From Christensenella sp034926635 (lineage in GTDB: Bacteria > Bacillota > Clostridia > Christensenellales > Christensenellaceae): a stretch of DNA of 64,000 nt. Shown piece after piece: positions 39,124 to 47,624 of the stretch; position 1 is the stretch's first letter; each line of letters begins with the position of its first letter. Under the pieces are notes generated by a model. The model was not told where the DNA came from, did not search any database, and worked only from the letters and a program-made list of their open reading frames with translations. The stretch is from assembly GCA_034926635.1 (NCBI GenBank), contig JAYFQX010000007.1, forward strand, positions 62,001 through 126,000, read 5' to 3'. Made by a program: the position numbers and the translations under genes.

Positions 39124-41286
39124 ATGGCAATCAAAATCGCGCTTGCCGGGAATCCAAATTGCGGCAAGACAACCATGTTTAACGACCTTACCGGCAGTTC
39201 TCAATATGTTGGAAACTGGCCAGGAGTTACGGTAGAAAAAAAAGAGGGAAAACTGAAAAATCATAAGGACGTATTGATCCAGGATTTACCGGGGATCTAT
39301 TCATTATCTCCCTATACACTGGAAGAGGTTGTTGCTCGAAATTATTTGGTAAATGATGATCCGGATGCAATTATTAATATTATTGATGGCACAAATATCG
39401 AACGAAATCTCTATTTGACAACACAGCTGCTGGAATTAGGGATCCCGGTTGTAATCGCACTTAACATGATGGATATTGTACGTAAAAACGGCGATATTGT
39501 GGATATAACGAAGCTCGGAAGCGAGCTTGGATGCGAGGTGATCGAAACTTCGGCGCTGAAAGGTCTCGGCTCGAAGGAAGTTGCGCAGAAAGCGTCGGAG
39601 TATGCAAGACACAGGCCTGGGATGGAATTACCGCATGTATTTACCGGAAGCGTAGAGCATGCGCTGGCGCATATTGAAGAGTCTGTTGAGGGGAAAGTTC
39701 CGCAGGAACATCTGCGATGGTATGCGGTGAAATTATTCGAACGGGACAAAAAGGTGCTTGAAGCACTAAAGCTTTCGCAAAGCACACGTGCTCATATTGA
39801 AAAGCACATCGAGGATTGTGAACGGGAGTTGGAAGATGACGCGGAAAGCATTATTACTAACCAGCGTTATGCATATGTATCCGGGGTAATGGAACGATGC
39901 GTAAAGAAAAAACATTCCGGAATCAAGATGAATATTTCGGATAAGATTGACAGGATTGTAACTAACCGCTGGTTGGGTCTGCCGATTTTTGCAGGTGTTA
40001 TGTTTCTGGTGTATTTTGTTGCAGTTACCACGGTAGGGACGCTGCTCACGGATTGGACGAACGAAACGTTGTTTGGGGAATGGATTGTTCCCGGGCTGCG
40101 AAGCATCATGGAAGGTGCAAATGTGGCGCCATGGCTGACGGGGCTTACGGTAGACGGAATTGTGAGCGGGGTCGGCGCGGTGATCGGGTTTGTGCCGCAA
40201 ATGCTGGTTTTATTCCTGTTGCTGGCCATTTTGGAAGATGTTGGATATATGTCGCGCGTAGCTTTTATTATGGACAGAATATTCCGAAAGTTTGGACTTT
40301 CGGGGAAATCTTTTATTCCTATGCTGATCAGCTCGGGCTGCGGCGTTCCCGGCATTATGGCGTCAAGAACCATTGAAAATGAACGCGATCGGCGTATGAC
40401 GATCATGACAACGACATTTATTCCATGCGGTGCAAAAATGCCGATTATAGCACTATTTGCAGGTGCGATTTTTGGCGGCGCATGGTGGGTTGCACCGATG
40501 GCATATTTTATCGGGGTTGGTGCGGTTATCGTATCCGGGATTCTATTGAAAAAAATGAAGGCATTTGCGGGAAAACCAGCGCCGTTTGTGATGGAGCTTC
40601 CATCCTATCATAAACCGGCGATGTCCAATGTTCTGCGGAGTATGTGGGAGCGCGGCTGGTCGTTTATCAAAAGAGCGGGAACGGTCATTGTTTTGTCAAC
40701 AATAGTGGTATGGTTTTTGTCTAATTTTGGAATGACGAATGGCACGTTTGGGATGGTTGACGACATGAATAACAGTGTCTTAGCGTCTATAGGAAACGTT
40801 ATTGCGCCAATTTTTGCACCGCTTGGATTTGGCGACTGGAAAGCTTCCGTTGCGACTTTCACGGGACTTGTGGCAAAGGAAAATGTACTTGGGACGTTCG
40901 GCGTATTATATGGTTTTGGAGAAGTGGCAGAAAACGGAGTGGAGATATGGGGAGCGCTTGCGGCATCCTTCACAGGTGTTACAGCATTGTCGTTTATGCT
41001 GTTTAACCTGCTGTGCGCACCTTGTTTTGCGGCAATCGGCGCAATCAAGACCGAGATGAACAGCACAAAGTGGACATGGGCGGCGATCGGTTATATGACG
41101 GTGTTCGCTTATGCGGTGGCGCTTATCGTGAACCAACTGGGTTCACTTTTCACAGGCGGTAGTTTTACGCCGTGGACTGCGGTGGCGTTTGTTGTCCTTG
41201 CATTCTTTGTATATTTGGTAGTGAGGAAGAACCGGCATGCAGAGCAGACGGAAAAAATGGGCAGGGAGGCGAGGATGAATGCTTGA
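39124..41286 (+). CDS. feoB: Ferrous iron transporter FeoB
   Basis: 720-residue Fe2+ permease with an N-terminal G-protein domain (ALAGNPNCGKTTMFNDLTG for G1, DLPGIYSLSPYT for G3, NMMD for G4) and a polytopic C-terminal part. Transport-domain motifs include SSGCGVPGIMASRTIENERD, MTTTFIPCGAKMPI and FTGLVAKENVLGTFGVLYG. The last coding bases overlap the ATG of a cysteine-rich companion. AAAGGAGAAAGG precedes the ATG. Confidence 0.97.
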   Translation: MAIKIALAGNPNCGKTTMFNDLTGSSQYVGNWPGVTVEKKEGKLKNHKDVLIQDLPGIYSLSPYTLEEVVARNYLVNDDPDAIINIIDGTNIERNLYLTTQLLELGIPVVIALNMMDIVRKNGDIVDITKLGSELGCEVIETSALKGLGSKEVAQKASEYARHRPGMELPHVFTGSVEHALAHIEESVEGKVPQEHLRWYAVKLFERDKKVLEALKLSQSTRAHIEKHIEDCERELEDDAESIITNQRYAYVSGVMERCVKKKHSGIKMNISDKIDRIVTNRWLGLPIFAGVMFLVYFVAVTTVGTLLTDWTNETLFGEWIVPGLRSIMEGANVAPWLTGLTVDGIVSGVGAVIGFVPQMLVLFLLLAILEDVGYMSRVAFIMDRIFRKFGLSGKSFIPMLISSGCGVPGIMASRTIENERDRRMTIMTTTFIPCGAKMPIIALFAGAIFGGAWWVAPMAYFIGVGAVIVSGILLKKMKAFAGKPAPFVMELPSYHKPAMSNVLRSMWERGWSFIKRAGTVIVLSTIVVWFLSNFGMTNGTFGMVDDMNNSVLASIGNVIAPIFAPLGFGDWKASVATFTGLVAKENVLGTFGVLYGFGEVAENGVEIWGALAASFTGVTALSFMLFNLLCAPCFAAIGAIKTEMNSTKWTWAAIGYMTVFAYAVALIVNQLGSLFTGGSFTPWTAVAFVVLAFFVYLVVRKNRHAEQTEKMGREARMNA

Positions 41287-41452
41287 ATGGTTTGCGCAAA
41301 ACGGATCGACGCTATTGACCGGGGCAGTGATCGCGGGAGTGGTAGTGTTTTTGATCATAAAACTGGTACGGGATAAACGTCGTGGAAAGAGCGGCTGTTC
41401 TTGCGGATGCAAAAGTTGTTCGGGCACGTGCCATTCTAATATGGAAAAATGA
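41279..41452 (+). CDS. FeoB-associated Cys-rich membrane protein
   Basis: 57 residues read directly from the DNA: one membrane helix (about 10-29), a basic stretch RDKRRGKSG and a cysteine cluster CSCGCKSCSGTC. Small proteins of this type commonly follow feoB in Clostridia and are assumed to help or guard iron passage. The ATG overlaps the feoB stop by 8 bp; GGAGGCGAGG is just upstream. Confidence 0.88.
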   Translation: MLEWFAQNGSTLLTGAVIAGVVVFLIIKLVRDKRRGKSGCSCGCKSCSGTCHSNMEK

Positions 41453-41466
41453 TAAGCGGAAATGTC

Positions 41467-41501
41467 GCAGGAGGAGAGAATGAGATAACCTCTCCTCCTG
41501 C
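41467..41501 (+). other. Strong hairpin without T-tract
   Basis: GCAGGAGGAGAG (41467-41478) pairs perfectly with CTCTCCTCCTGC (41490-41501). No T-run follows, so it is more likely an mRNA stability or processing element between feoB and the next two genes. Confidence 0.7.
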
Positions 41502-41519
41502 AGGGAAGGAGCTGGAAAA

Positions 41520-41834
41520 ATGAGTGTAGTCATTGTGGGCGGAAACGAATGTATGATCCGACAATATTTGACGCTGTGCAAACAGTATAATTGCAGGGCG
41601 AAAGTATTGATAGAGATGCGTGGAACAGTCAGGAATAAAATCGGAAATCCGGATTTAATGGTATTGTTTACAAGCACGTTGTCTCATAAAATGTTGCGGT
41701 GTGCCATGAGTGTAACAAAAGGCGGAAATACGGTTATTGCACGGTCACATACCAGCTCTATGTCTGCTTTGAAAGAAATATTAGAGAAACATGCTACTAA
41801 AAGTGAGGAGAAAATGCTATGCCGGAAGAATTGA
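41520..41834 (+). CDS. DUF2325 family protein
   Basis: 104 residues matching the small DUF2325 family: SVVIVGGNECMIRQYLTLCK, CRAKVLIE, PDLMVLFTSTLSHKMLRCAM and ARSHTSSMSALKEILE. Function unknown; the fold is probably Rossmann-like. Found near Feo and DUF3793 genes in several Clostridia, suggesting a link with iron or redox. GGAAGGAGC precedes the ATG. It overlaps the following gene by 16 bp. Confidence 0.85.
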   Translation: MSVVIVGGNECMIRQYLTLCKQYNCRAKVLIEMRGTVRNKIGNPDLMVLFTSTLSHKMLRCAMSVTKGGNTVIARSHTSSMSALKEILEKHATKSEEKMLCRKN

Positions 41835-42370
41835 TCATCCGCCATTGTGCCCCTACTTTGGCAGGGATTAAGACGGCAAACATGTTCCATTGTCCTTATG
41901 GATGTAGCGAAGAGATGCGTAAAGATATCCGATGGATGAACCGCGCATTGATGCCAAAGGGATTACGTGTATTGCCGCTGCGATATAGCAATGGAAGCGC
42001 GCTACTTTATTTTTACCGTCCGAGCCGCCTGCAGCGTGATTTATCCGACGGATGCGCCTGTAAGATTTTGCAGCGCTGTGGTTATGAATGGAATAACACC
42101 GGCAAATGTGTAGCAAGGCTGGCATGCAGGATACGAGAATGTGAGCAATTTCCGCATGAAGTCGGACTGTTTTTAGGATATCCTTCGGCAGATGTGCGAG
42201 GATTTATTGAGAATCAGGCAAAGGGATGCAAATGTTGCGGGTGCTGGAAGGTATATGAAAATGAAACGGAGGCAAAAAGAATATTTGTGCGCTATAAAAA
42301 ATGCACAGATGCTTATATGAAACAATGGAAAAAAGGAAAATCGGTGGAACACCTTACGGTGAGTGAATAA
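41819..42370 (+). CDS. DUF3793 family protein
   Basis: 183 residues: IIRHCAPTLAGIKTANMFHC at the start, SALLYFYRPSRLQRDL in the middle and HEVGLFLGYPSADVRGFIEN are DUF3793 hallmarks. It is rich in cysteine (CHCP-like, CACKILQRCGYE, CKCCGCW), so metal or redox chemistry is possible. Function unknown. GAGGAGAAAATGCT precedes the ATG. It often accompanies iron-uptake genes and a flavodoxin; no flavodoxin is here. Confidence 0.85.
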   Translation: MPEELIIRHCAPTLAGIKTANMFHCPYGCSEEMRKDIRWMNRALMPKGLRVLPLRYSNGSALLYFYRPSRLQRDLSDGCACKILQRCGYEWNNTGKCVARLACRIRECEQFPHEVGLFLGYPSADVRGFIENQAKGCKCCGCWKVYENETEAKRIFVRYKKCTDAYMKQWKKGKSVEHLTVSE

Positions 42371-42389
42371 AGCGTTTGCAGGGGAAAGT

Positions 42390-42461
42390 CTATGGCTGAA
42401 TTGCTTTTGACGGTAATTGCCCTCATATTCAATTACAAGATAATAATTGCTTTCAAAAAGT
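42390..42461 (+). CDS. Very small hydrophobic peptide, candidate type I toxin
   Basis: 23 codons beginning MAELLLTVIALIF and ending IIIAFKK. AGGGGA lies 8 bp upstream of ATG 42390. One hydrophobic helix with a lysine tail immediately before a strong stem-loop is the layout of short membrane toxins of type I systems. A candidate antisense RNA converges on its 3' end. The short length means chance cannot be excluded. Confidence 0.45.
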
Positions 42462-42528
42462 GAGCCGCCTATTCAAGTAGGCGGCTCATTGTAGTTTTAC
42501 TCGCTGGGTTGCCATTTGGCGGCTATTC
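42450..42528 (-). ncRNA. Candidate antisense RNA (type I antitoxin)
   Basis: On the minus strand TGGTATAAT (42543-42535) is an extended -10 element. Transcription from about 42528 would end at the GAGCCGCCTA/TAGGCGGCTC stem followed on this strand by CTTTTTG (42458-42452). This predicts an RNA of about 75-80 nt, convergent with and complementary to the 3' end of the small peptide mRNA. Confidence 0.4.
42460..42485. terminator. Stem-loop shared by the peptide gene and the antisense RNA
   Basis: GAGCCGCCTA (42460-42469) pairs with TAGGCGGCTC (42476-42485). The T-run is good on the minus strand and weak on the plus strand. Confidence 0.7.
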
Positions 42529-42540
42529 CTACTTTTATTA

Positions 42541-42661
42541 TACCACCACCATAACGGGAGGAAATAAGATTTTTATTTGTACTAAATATTCATTTTTATA
42601 CATTTTCACACTGCCCATTACGATAAGAAAATAGAAGATGTATCACAAATCAATGATTCTA
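42541..42661. other. AT-rich intergenic DNA, nothing recognised
   Basis: No gene or clear signal beyond the minus-strand -10 at its left edge. Confidence 0.5.
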
Positions 42662-42705
42662 TTAAAAAACAAAAACCGCTTAAACCATGATGGTTAAGCG
42701 GTTTT
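42662..42705 (-). terminator. Terminator of tRNA-Pro
   Basis: On the minus strand AACCGCTTAACCA pairs with TGGTTTAAGCGGTT (one bulge), followed by a long T-rich run. Confidence 0.85.
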
Positions 42706-42708
42706 CTT

Positions 42709-42785
42709 TGGTCTGGGTGACAGGAATTGAACCTGCGACCTCTTGAACCCCATTCAAGCACGCTACCAAACTGCGCCACACCCAG
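42709..42785 (-). tRNA. tRNA-Pro (GGG)
   Basis: 77 nt on the minus strand. Acceptor stem CTGGGTG/CACCCAG, discriminator A and an encoded CCA. The D-arm is GGCGCAGTTTGGTAGCG; the anticodon stem CTTGA/TCAAG carries loop ATGGGGT, which places GGG at 34-36. The T-arm is AGGTTCAATTCCT. It stands alone; no integrase or attachment duplication is visible next to it. Confidence 0.93.
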
Positions 42786-42865
42786 TCGCTCTTTAACGAA
42801 GCTCGACCAAAATATTATATCGGATAATCAACATAATGTCAATGTACTGAGGCAAAAGCGAGGCA

Positions 42866-43273
42866 TCAAAAAATGAGGGGCTTTCCTGTTAAATACATAG
42901 TACTGGTGCAAGTACATACCACATGGTTTTTTTCATTGAAGATTGTTACGTCACAAACACCGATTTTGGTACCGCAATGTGTTTCCCGCGCGACAGCGCG
43001 CAACTTGCCGGCTGATACGGGGCGGATATAATTAATAGAACTGTTTAAGGTAACGCACAGGCTGCCATGCGAGAGAAGAGCTGTTCCCGCAACAATATCG
43101 GCAATGGTGAAAAGCGCGCCGCCGTGCAGCGTACCCATAAAATTTGTGCGGTCGGGTGAAAAATCAATTTCGGCTTCGGCAAAACCATCGCCAATGCGTG
43201 TCAGGCGGCACCCGCTGTTTTTACTGTATTCATCATGTTCGTTAAAATAGCGAATAAATTTTTGGTAATCCAT
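42866..43273 (-). CDS. PaaI-family hotdog thioesterase
   Basis: 135 residues with the hotdog pattern MGTLHGGALFTIADIVAGTA (HGG plus downstream Asp), VTLNSSINYIRPVSAGKL and a final beta hairpin. PaaI-like enzymes hydrolyse acyl- or phenylacyl-CoA; the substrate here is unknown. A paaK-type ligase lies 3 kb away but in the other direction. AAGGGATT precedes the start on the minus strand. Confidence 0.87.
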   Translation of the reverse strand: MDYQKFIRYFNEHDEYSKNSGCRLTRIGDGFAEAEIDFSPDRTNFMGTLHGGALFTIADIVAGTALLSHGSLCVTLNSSINYIRPVSAGKLRAVARETHCGTKIGVCDVTIFNEKNHVVCTCTSTMYLTGKPLIF

Positions 43274-43302
43274 AAAAATCCCTTCTTTTGATTCTGTGAA
43301 TA

Positions 43303-43326
43303 AAAAACGGGAAGGCGCGCCTCCCC
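43303..43326 (-). terminator. Terminator of murC
   Basis: On the minus strand GGGGAGGCG pairs with CGCCTTCCC, followed by GTTTTTTA. Confidence 0.8.
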
Positions 43327-43335
43327 GCTGCTATC

Positions 43336-44718
43336 TTATTTTTCAAAGAAAACAAGCTGTTGTTTATTGATATCACCTGAACCGAGTGTCAGAACAATAT
43401 CTCCCGGCTTCCAGTTTTTCAAAAGATAATCCTTTATTTCTGCGAAAGTAGGGACATAAAGACATGCACAGGAGTTAGCGTTAATAGCTGCAACAATATC
43501 TCGCGCGTGAATGCCCTGTGTATCGGTATCGCGTCCCGGGTAAATATCGGGCATCAGTACTTCATCCGCATCATGGAAACATACAGCGTATTTATCTTTT
43601 AGTGTACGAGCGCGCGTATAGGAATTGCACTGGAATACCACCCAGAGTTTTTTATGAGGAACAAGTGTAGCCGCCTGCAGGCATGCTGCGATTTCACTGG
43701 GATGATGCGCATAGTCGTGAAAAACCTTGACTCCGTCTCGTTCCCCCATAAACTCAAACCGGCGTCCGGCGAGCTTGTAGTGGTGAAGCGCATCAATGGC
43801 AATGTCTACATCCACGCCGAATACTTCGTTGGCAAACGCCGTAGCAGCAAGCGCATTGCGAAGATTATGGAAACCCGGAACAGTAAGCTCGATACAGCCA
43901 AGATTTTTCCCGCGGCAGATGATATCGCCTTTTCCGTGTCCAAACTCGTTAAAGGATACGTGATCCAGATACCAGTCGCTGTTCGGCGCGTCATTATAGG
44001 TAATAATCCGGCAGGGCGCAAAATCGCGCAGCTTATAAGCAAGCTCGTCGGATTGGTTTAAAAGCAGCAGACCATCTTTGTCGAGCTTTTGCGTAAATTC
44101 TACAAAGGTGTTGAAGATATCGTCGATATCGCGATAGCAGTCCAGATGGTCATCGTCAATATTGTTGATCAGAATATCGGTGGGAGCAAGCGTTAAGAAG
44201 CTTCGTACATATTCGCACGCTTCCGTAATAAAAGAATCGCTGGTACCAATTTTAACGCCGCCTTCCATGAAATCGACCATGCCGCCGACGTGAACCGTGC
44301 AGTCGTTGTCAGAATGCTGCATAATCAGCGCGAGCATGGAGGTGATAGTAGTTTTGCCATGGCAACCGGCAATGCAGGCAACCTGTTTATAATGCGTGGA
44401 GATCAATCCCAAAAGCTTGGAACGTTCCAGCATGGGAATATCGTGCGCAGCCGCGTAAGCATATTCCGGGTTATAGGGCTTGATTGCCGCGGAGTATACG
44501 ACGAGACCGGCATCACGAACGTTTTTTTCGTCATGCCCGATGTGGATGGGAATGTTATGCTTTGCCAGCTGGCGCGTGAAAGCCGATTCCTTCATATCGG
44601 AACCGGTCACCTGATAGCCATTTGCATGCATGATCTGTGCGAGACCACTCATAGAGCAGCCGCCAATTCCAATAAAATGTACGGGTTTCTCTTTAATTTT
44701 GGAAAAATCTATGTCCAT
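43336..44718 (-). CDS. murC: UDP-N-acetylmuramate--L-alanine ligase MurC
   Basis: Adds L-alanine to UDP-MurNAc in the cytoplasm. 460 residues: the Rossmann start HFIGIGGCSMSGLAQIM, the ATP loop ACIAGCHGKTTITSM (GCHGKTT, slightly different from the usual GTHGKTT), and NIDDDHLDCY and VFHDYAHHPSEI of the Mur ligase family. Start ATG 44718 on the minus strand, with AGGAG upstream. It is isolated from other mur genes and divergent from purR. Confidence 0.94.
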   Translation of the reverse strand: MDIDFSKIKEKPVHFIGIGGCSMSGLAQIMHANGYQVTGSDMKESAFTRQLAKHNIPIHIGHDEKNVRDAGLVVYSAAIKPYNPEYAYAAAHDIPMLERSKLLGLISTHYKQVACIAGCHGKTTITSMLALIMQHSDNDCTVHVGGMVDFMEGGVKIGTSDSFITEACEYVRSFLTLAPTDILINNIDDDHLDCYRDIDDIFNTFVEFTQKLDKDGLLLLNQSDELAYKLRDFAPCRIITYNDAPNSDWYLDHVSFNEFGHGKGDIICRGKNLGCIELTVPGFHNLRNALAATAFANEVFGVDVDIAIDALHHYKLAGRRFEFMGERDGVKVFHDYAHHPSEIAACLQAATLVPHKKLWVVFQCNSYTRARTLKDKYAVCFHDADEVLMPDIYPGRDTDTQGIHARDIVAAINANSCACLYVPTFAEIKDYLLKNWKPGDIVLTLGSGDINKQQLVFFEK

Positions 44719-44909
44719 AGTTTATTTGTTCTCCTAAGTGCCCCTTGGGGCCATAATTTCTTTTGGCAGAGCTGTTAGAACCGCCTCTTACCATATTTTC
44801 AAGTATACAAGATACAGCGATTATATTATACTGAATATACAATATTTTATCAACCATGCATTTTTAGCTGCGGATAAAGACGCGGATGAAAAAAGAGAGG
44901 AGAAGGCAG

Positions 44910-45704
44910 ATGCCCGGAAAAAAACAACGGATTGCGGTCATGTGCGCACTGCTGGCTAAAAATCCAAATAAGCTTTATTCCCTTAATTATTTTAAAGAGA
45001 TGTTTGGCGCTGCAAAATCCAGTTTGTCGGAAGATGCCGCTGTCATGAAGCAAGTGTTTTTAGAAGCTGGAATCGGCAGGATAGAAACAGTGGCAGGTGC
45101 GCATGGCGGGATCCGATATGTCCCGCATATGCCGGAAAACGCGCGTATTTTGCTATTGAAAGAATTAATGGAGAAAATGACGGATATTTCGCGAATCCTT
45201 CCCGGCGGATATATGTATCTTGCCGATCTTTTCTGTACGCCGTATTATGTGGACGGGATGGCACAAATTATTGCCGAATGGTTTTGGGACAGAAAAGCCG
45301 ACTTTATTGTAACTGTGGAAACAAAAGGAATACCGCTCGCCGTCAGCGTAGCGCGTATTTTAAATCTGCCGCTGGCGATTGCCCGGCGTGAAAGCAAGCT
45401 GACGGATGGGTCGGTCTTCTCTATTAACTATCTTTCGGGGTCTTCACGCAGACTGCAAACGATGTCGCTCTCGCGGCGTATGATTAAAGAAGGAACTCGT
45501 GCTCTGGTGATTGATGATTTTATTGGCGGCGGTGGAACCATAAAGGCAATTTGCGACATGCTCTGTGAACTGAATATCGAAGTAGTGGGAACAGGCGCCG
45601 CTATCGTCAACAAATACCCGCAGAAGAAGCGAATTCACGATTATCGGTCGATTTTTATGCTGGAAGAGCTAAGTGAGACCAAAATAGAGATTATTGCCTT
45701 TTAA
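44910..45704 (+). CDS. purR: Purine operon repressor PurR (Firmicutes type)
   Basis: 264 residues: N-terminal winged helix (IAVMCALLAKNPNKLYSLNY, FKEMFGAAKSSLSEDAAVMK) and a C-terminal phosphoribosyltransferase domain with the PRPP loop VIDDFIGGGGTIKAICDML. PRPP acts as anti-repressor in the Bacillus homologue. ATG 44910 follows GAGGAGAAGG; an upstream ATG at 44886 is weaker. TATACT at 44827-44832 is a plausible -10. As in Bacillus, spoVG and glmU follow. Confidence 0.93.
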   Translation: MPGKKQRIAVMCALLAKNPNKLYSLNYFKEMFGAAKSSLSEDAAVMKQVFLEAGIGRIETVAGAHGGIRYVPHMPENARILLLKELMEKMTDISRILPGGYMYLADLFCTPYYVDGMAQIIAEWFWDRKADFIVTVETKGIPLAVSVARILNLPLAIARRESKLTDGSVFSINYLSGSSRRLQTMSLSRRMIKEGTRALVIDDFIGGGGTIKAICDMLCELNIEVVGTGAAIVNKYPQKKRIHDYRSIFMLEELSETKIEIIAF

Positions 45705-45850
45705 AAGGCGAAAAGATAGAATTGCATTTTTTCGGAAAATATGTTAGATTAAAGAAAAATGAATAACTGGGTAAGGAATGTTTTGTTGTTTTAAGCCGGC
45801 TTGTTGGCATAAAACTGTAAAGAATCATAGACAAAGGTGGAGGATTGAAT

Positions 45851-46144
45851 ATGAACATTACAGACATTCGGATTAGGAAGATTGACGGCACAGGCAAGAT
45901 GAAGGCGATTGTATCAGTCACCTTTGACGACATGTTCGTGATTCACGACATGAAGATCATCGAGGGCGCAAGCGGACTTTTTATTGCGATGCCAAGCAGA
46001 AAAACGCCGAGCGGGGAATATAAGGATATTGCTCATCCGATAAACTCCGATACGCGGGAAATGATTCAGCAGGTGATTTTGAAAGAATTTGCAAACCTGC
46101 CGGAAGACGCCGAAGCGGTTTATCAGGGGACAGAAGCATATTGA
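45851..46144 (+). CDS. spoVG: SpoVG family RNA/DNA-binding regulator
   Basis: 97 residues, MNITDIRIRKIDGTGKMKAI at the start and FIAMPSRKTPSGEYKDIAHP followed by INSDTRE, the diagnostic core. Known from sporulation and septation control in Bacillus and as a nucleic-acid-binding global regulator elsewhere; it is also common in non-sporulating Firmicutes. ATG 45851 has GGTGGAGGA upstream and is chosen over TTG 45845. A terminator follows. Confidence 0.95.
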   Translation: MNITDIRIRKIDGTGKMKAIVSVTFDDMFVIHDMKIIEGASGLFIAMPSRKTPSGEYKDIAHPINSDTREMIQQVILKEFANLPEDAEAVYQGTEAY

Positions 46145-46159
46145 TAAGCGGAAAACGGG

Positions 46160-46190
46160 AAAAGCCTTTTCAACGGAGAGGGCTTTTTTT
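46160..46190 (+). terminator. Terminator after spoVG
   Basis: AAAAGCC (46160-46166) pairs with GGGCTTTT (46180-46187), with a continuing T-run. Confidence 0.82.
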
Positions 46191-46304
46191 CTTGCCGAAA
46201 AAGCAAAAAAATATTTGCTCCGGTACGTTATAATGGTATGATAAATATGTATATTTAAAATTCCGGGGGTTTTGACGTCCGGAGAGAAGGAAGGATTACA
46301 AGGA

Positions 46305-47606
46305 ATGGAGCATTATTACCAACCGGAAATCGAATGCGCATCCCGGGAGCAGATTCGGGAATGGCAGGGGGAAAGACTGGTGAAAACGGTACGGCATGTA
46401 TATGATAATGTGCCGTATTACAGGAATATGATGGAACAGGCGGGCGTTTCGCCGGAGGACATTCGCTGTGCGGATGATTTGCATAAACTCCCGTTTTTGA
46501 CAAAAGATGATTTACGGGAGGCTTATCCTTACGGGCTGTTGGCAGTACCGCTTTCAGATGCAGTACGTATCCAGTCCACCAGCGGAACAACGGGCAGACG
46601 TGTGGTAGCGTTTTATACGCAGCATGATATTGATCTGTGGGAAGATTGCTGTGCACGCGCGATCGTGGCGGCGGGTGGCACAAAAGAGGATGTAGTGCAT
46701 GTTGCATACGGTTACGGGCTTTTTACCGGCGGCGCTGGATTGCATGGGGGATCCCACAAGGTGGGGAGCCTGACGCTGCCGATGTCTTCGGGCAATACCC
46801 AGAGACAGATCCAATTTATGACGGATTTGGGTTCCACGATCCTGTGCTGCACACCTTCTTATGCGGCATATTTAGCAGAGACGATCTGCGAAGAAGGCTT
46901 ACAGGATCAAATCAAGTTGAAAGCCGGGATATTTGGCGCAGAAGCATGGAGCGAGGAAATGCGCCGGGATATTGAAGAAAAATTAGGAATTAAGGCATAT
47001 GATATTTATGGCTTGACGGAAATATCGGGTCCGGGCGTTTCGTTTGAATGCAGTGCGCAGTCGGGCATGCATATCAACGAAGATCATTTTATTGCTGAAA
47101 TTATAGACCCCAATACGGGAGAGGTTTTGCCGGACGGAGAGAAGGGCGAATTGGTATTTACTAGTATTACCAAACAGGCATTTCCGCTGCTGCGGTACCG
47201 CACGCGGGATATTTGCGTACTGAATCGTGAGCCATGCCCGTGTGGAAGGACACATGTGAAGATGTGCAAACCGATGGGACGCAGCGACGACATGCTGATT
47301 GTCAAAGGCGTGAATGTATTCCCGTCACAGATTGAAACGGTTCTTCTCAACAAGGGCTATCCGGCAAATTACCAGATCATTGTCAGCAGGGAAAAGAACA
47401 GTGATAAGCTGGAAGTCCAGGTGGAAATGACGCCGGAGATGTTCTCTGATTCGGTCGGAAAAGTGGAAGCAAAAGAACAGGAGTTAATTGGGGCGTTAAA
47501 AGCGATGCTTGGCATTTATGCCAAAGTACAGCTGGTCGCGCCGAAATCAATTACGCGAAGCGAAGGAAAAGCGGTGCGCGTGGTTGATAAGAGAAACCTT
47601 TATTAA
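46305..47606 (+). CDS. paaK: Phenylacetate-CoA ligase family protein
   Basis: 433-residue adenylate-forming ligase. RIQSTSGTTGRRVVAFYTQ is the ATP/AMP loop, AYDIYGLTEISGPGVSFEC the second motif, and MGRSDDMLIVKGVNVFPSQI the C-terminal domain hinge. It activates aryl acids (phenylacetate or indole-acetate type) to CoA thioesters. ATG 46305 has GAAGGA about 10 bp upstream; an upstream TTG at 46272 is less likely. It is followed by a tandem ACT protein, the usual partner in anaerobes. Confidence 0.92.
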   Translation: MEHYYQPEIECASREQIREWQGERLVKTVRHVYDNVPYYRNMMEQAGVSPEDIRCADDLHKLPFLTKDDLREAYPYGLLAVPLSDAVRIQSTSGTTGRRVVAFYTQHDIDLWEDCCARAIVAAGGTKEDVVHVAYGYGLFTGGAGLHGGSHKVGSLTLPMSSGNTQRQIQFMTDLGSTILCCTPSYAAYLAETICEEGLQDQIKLKAGIFGAEAWSEEMRRDIEEKLGIKAYDIYGLTEISGPGVSFECSAQSGMHINEDHFIAEIIDPNTGEVLPDGEKGELVFTSITKQAFPLLRYRTRDICVLNREPCPCGRTHVKMCKPMGRSDDMLIVKGVNVFPSQIETVLLNKGYPANYQIIVSREKNSDKLEVQVEMTPEMFSDSVGKVEAKEQELIGALKAMLGIYAKVQLVAPKSITRSEGKAVRVVDKRNLY

Positions 47607-47624
47607 GCAGGGGAGGAAAAAACC

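Noticed and set aside
41467..41501. Rho-independent terminator after feoB
   Set aside because: The stem is perfect but no T-run follows it, so I list it only as a hairpin.
42709..42785. tRNA-Pro as an integration site
   Set aside because: No integrase gene and no second copy of the tRNA 3' end in the window.
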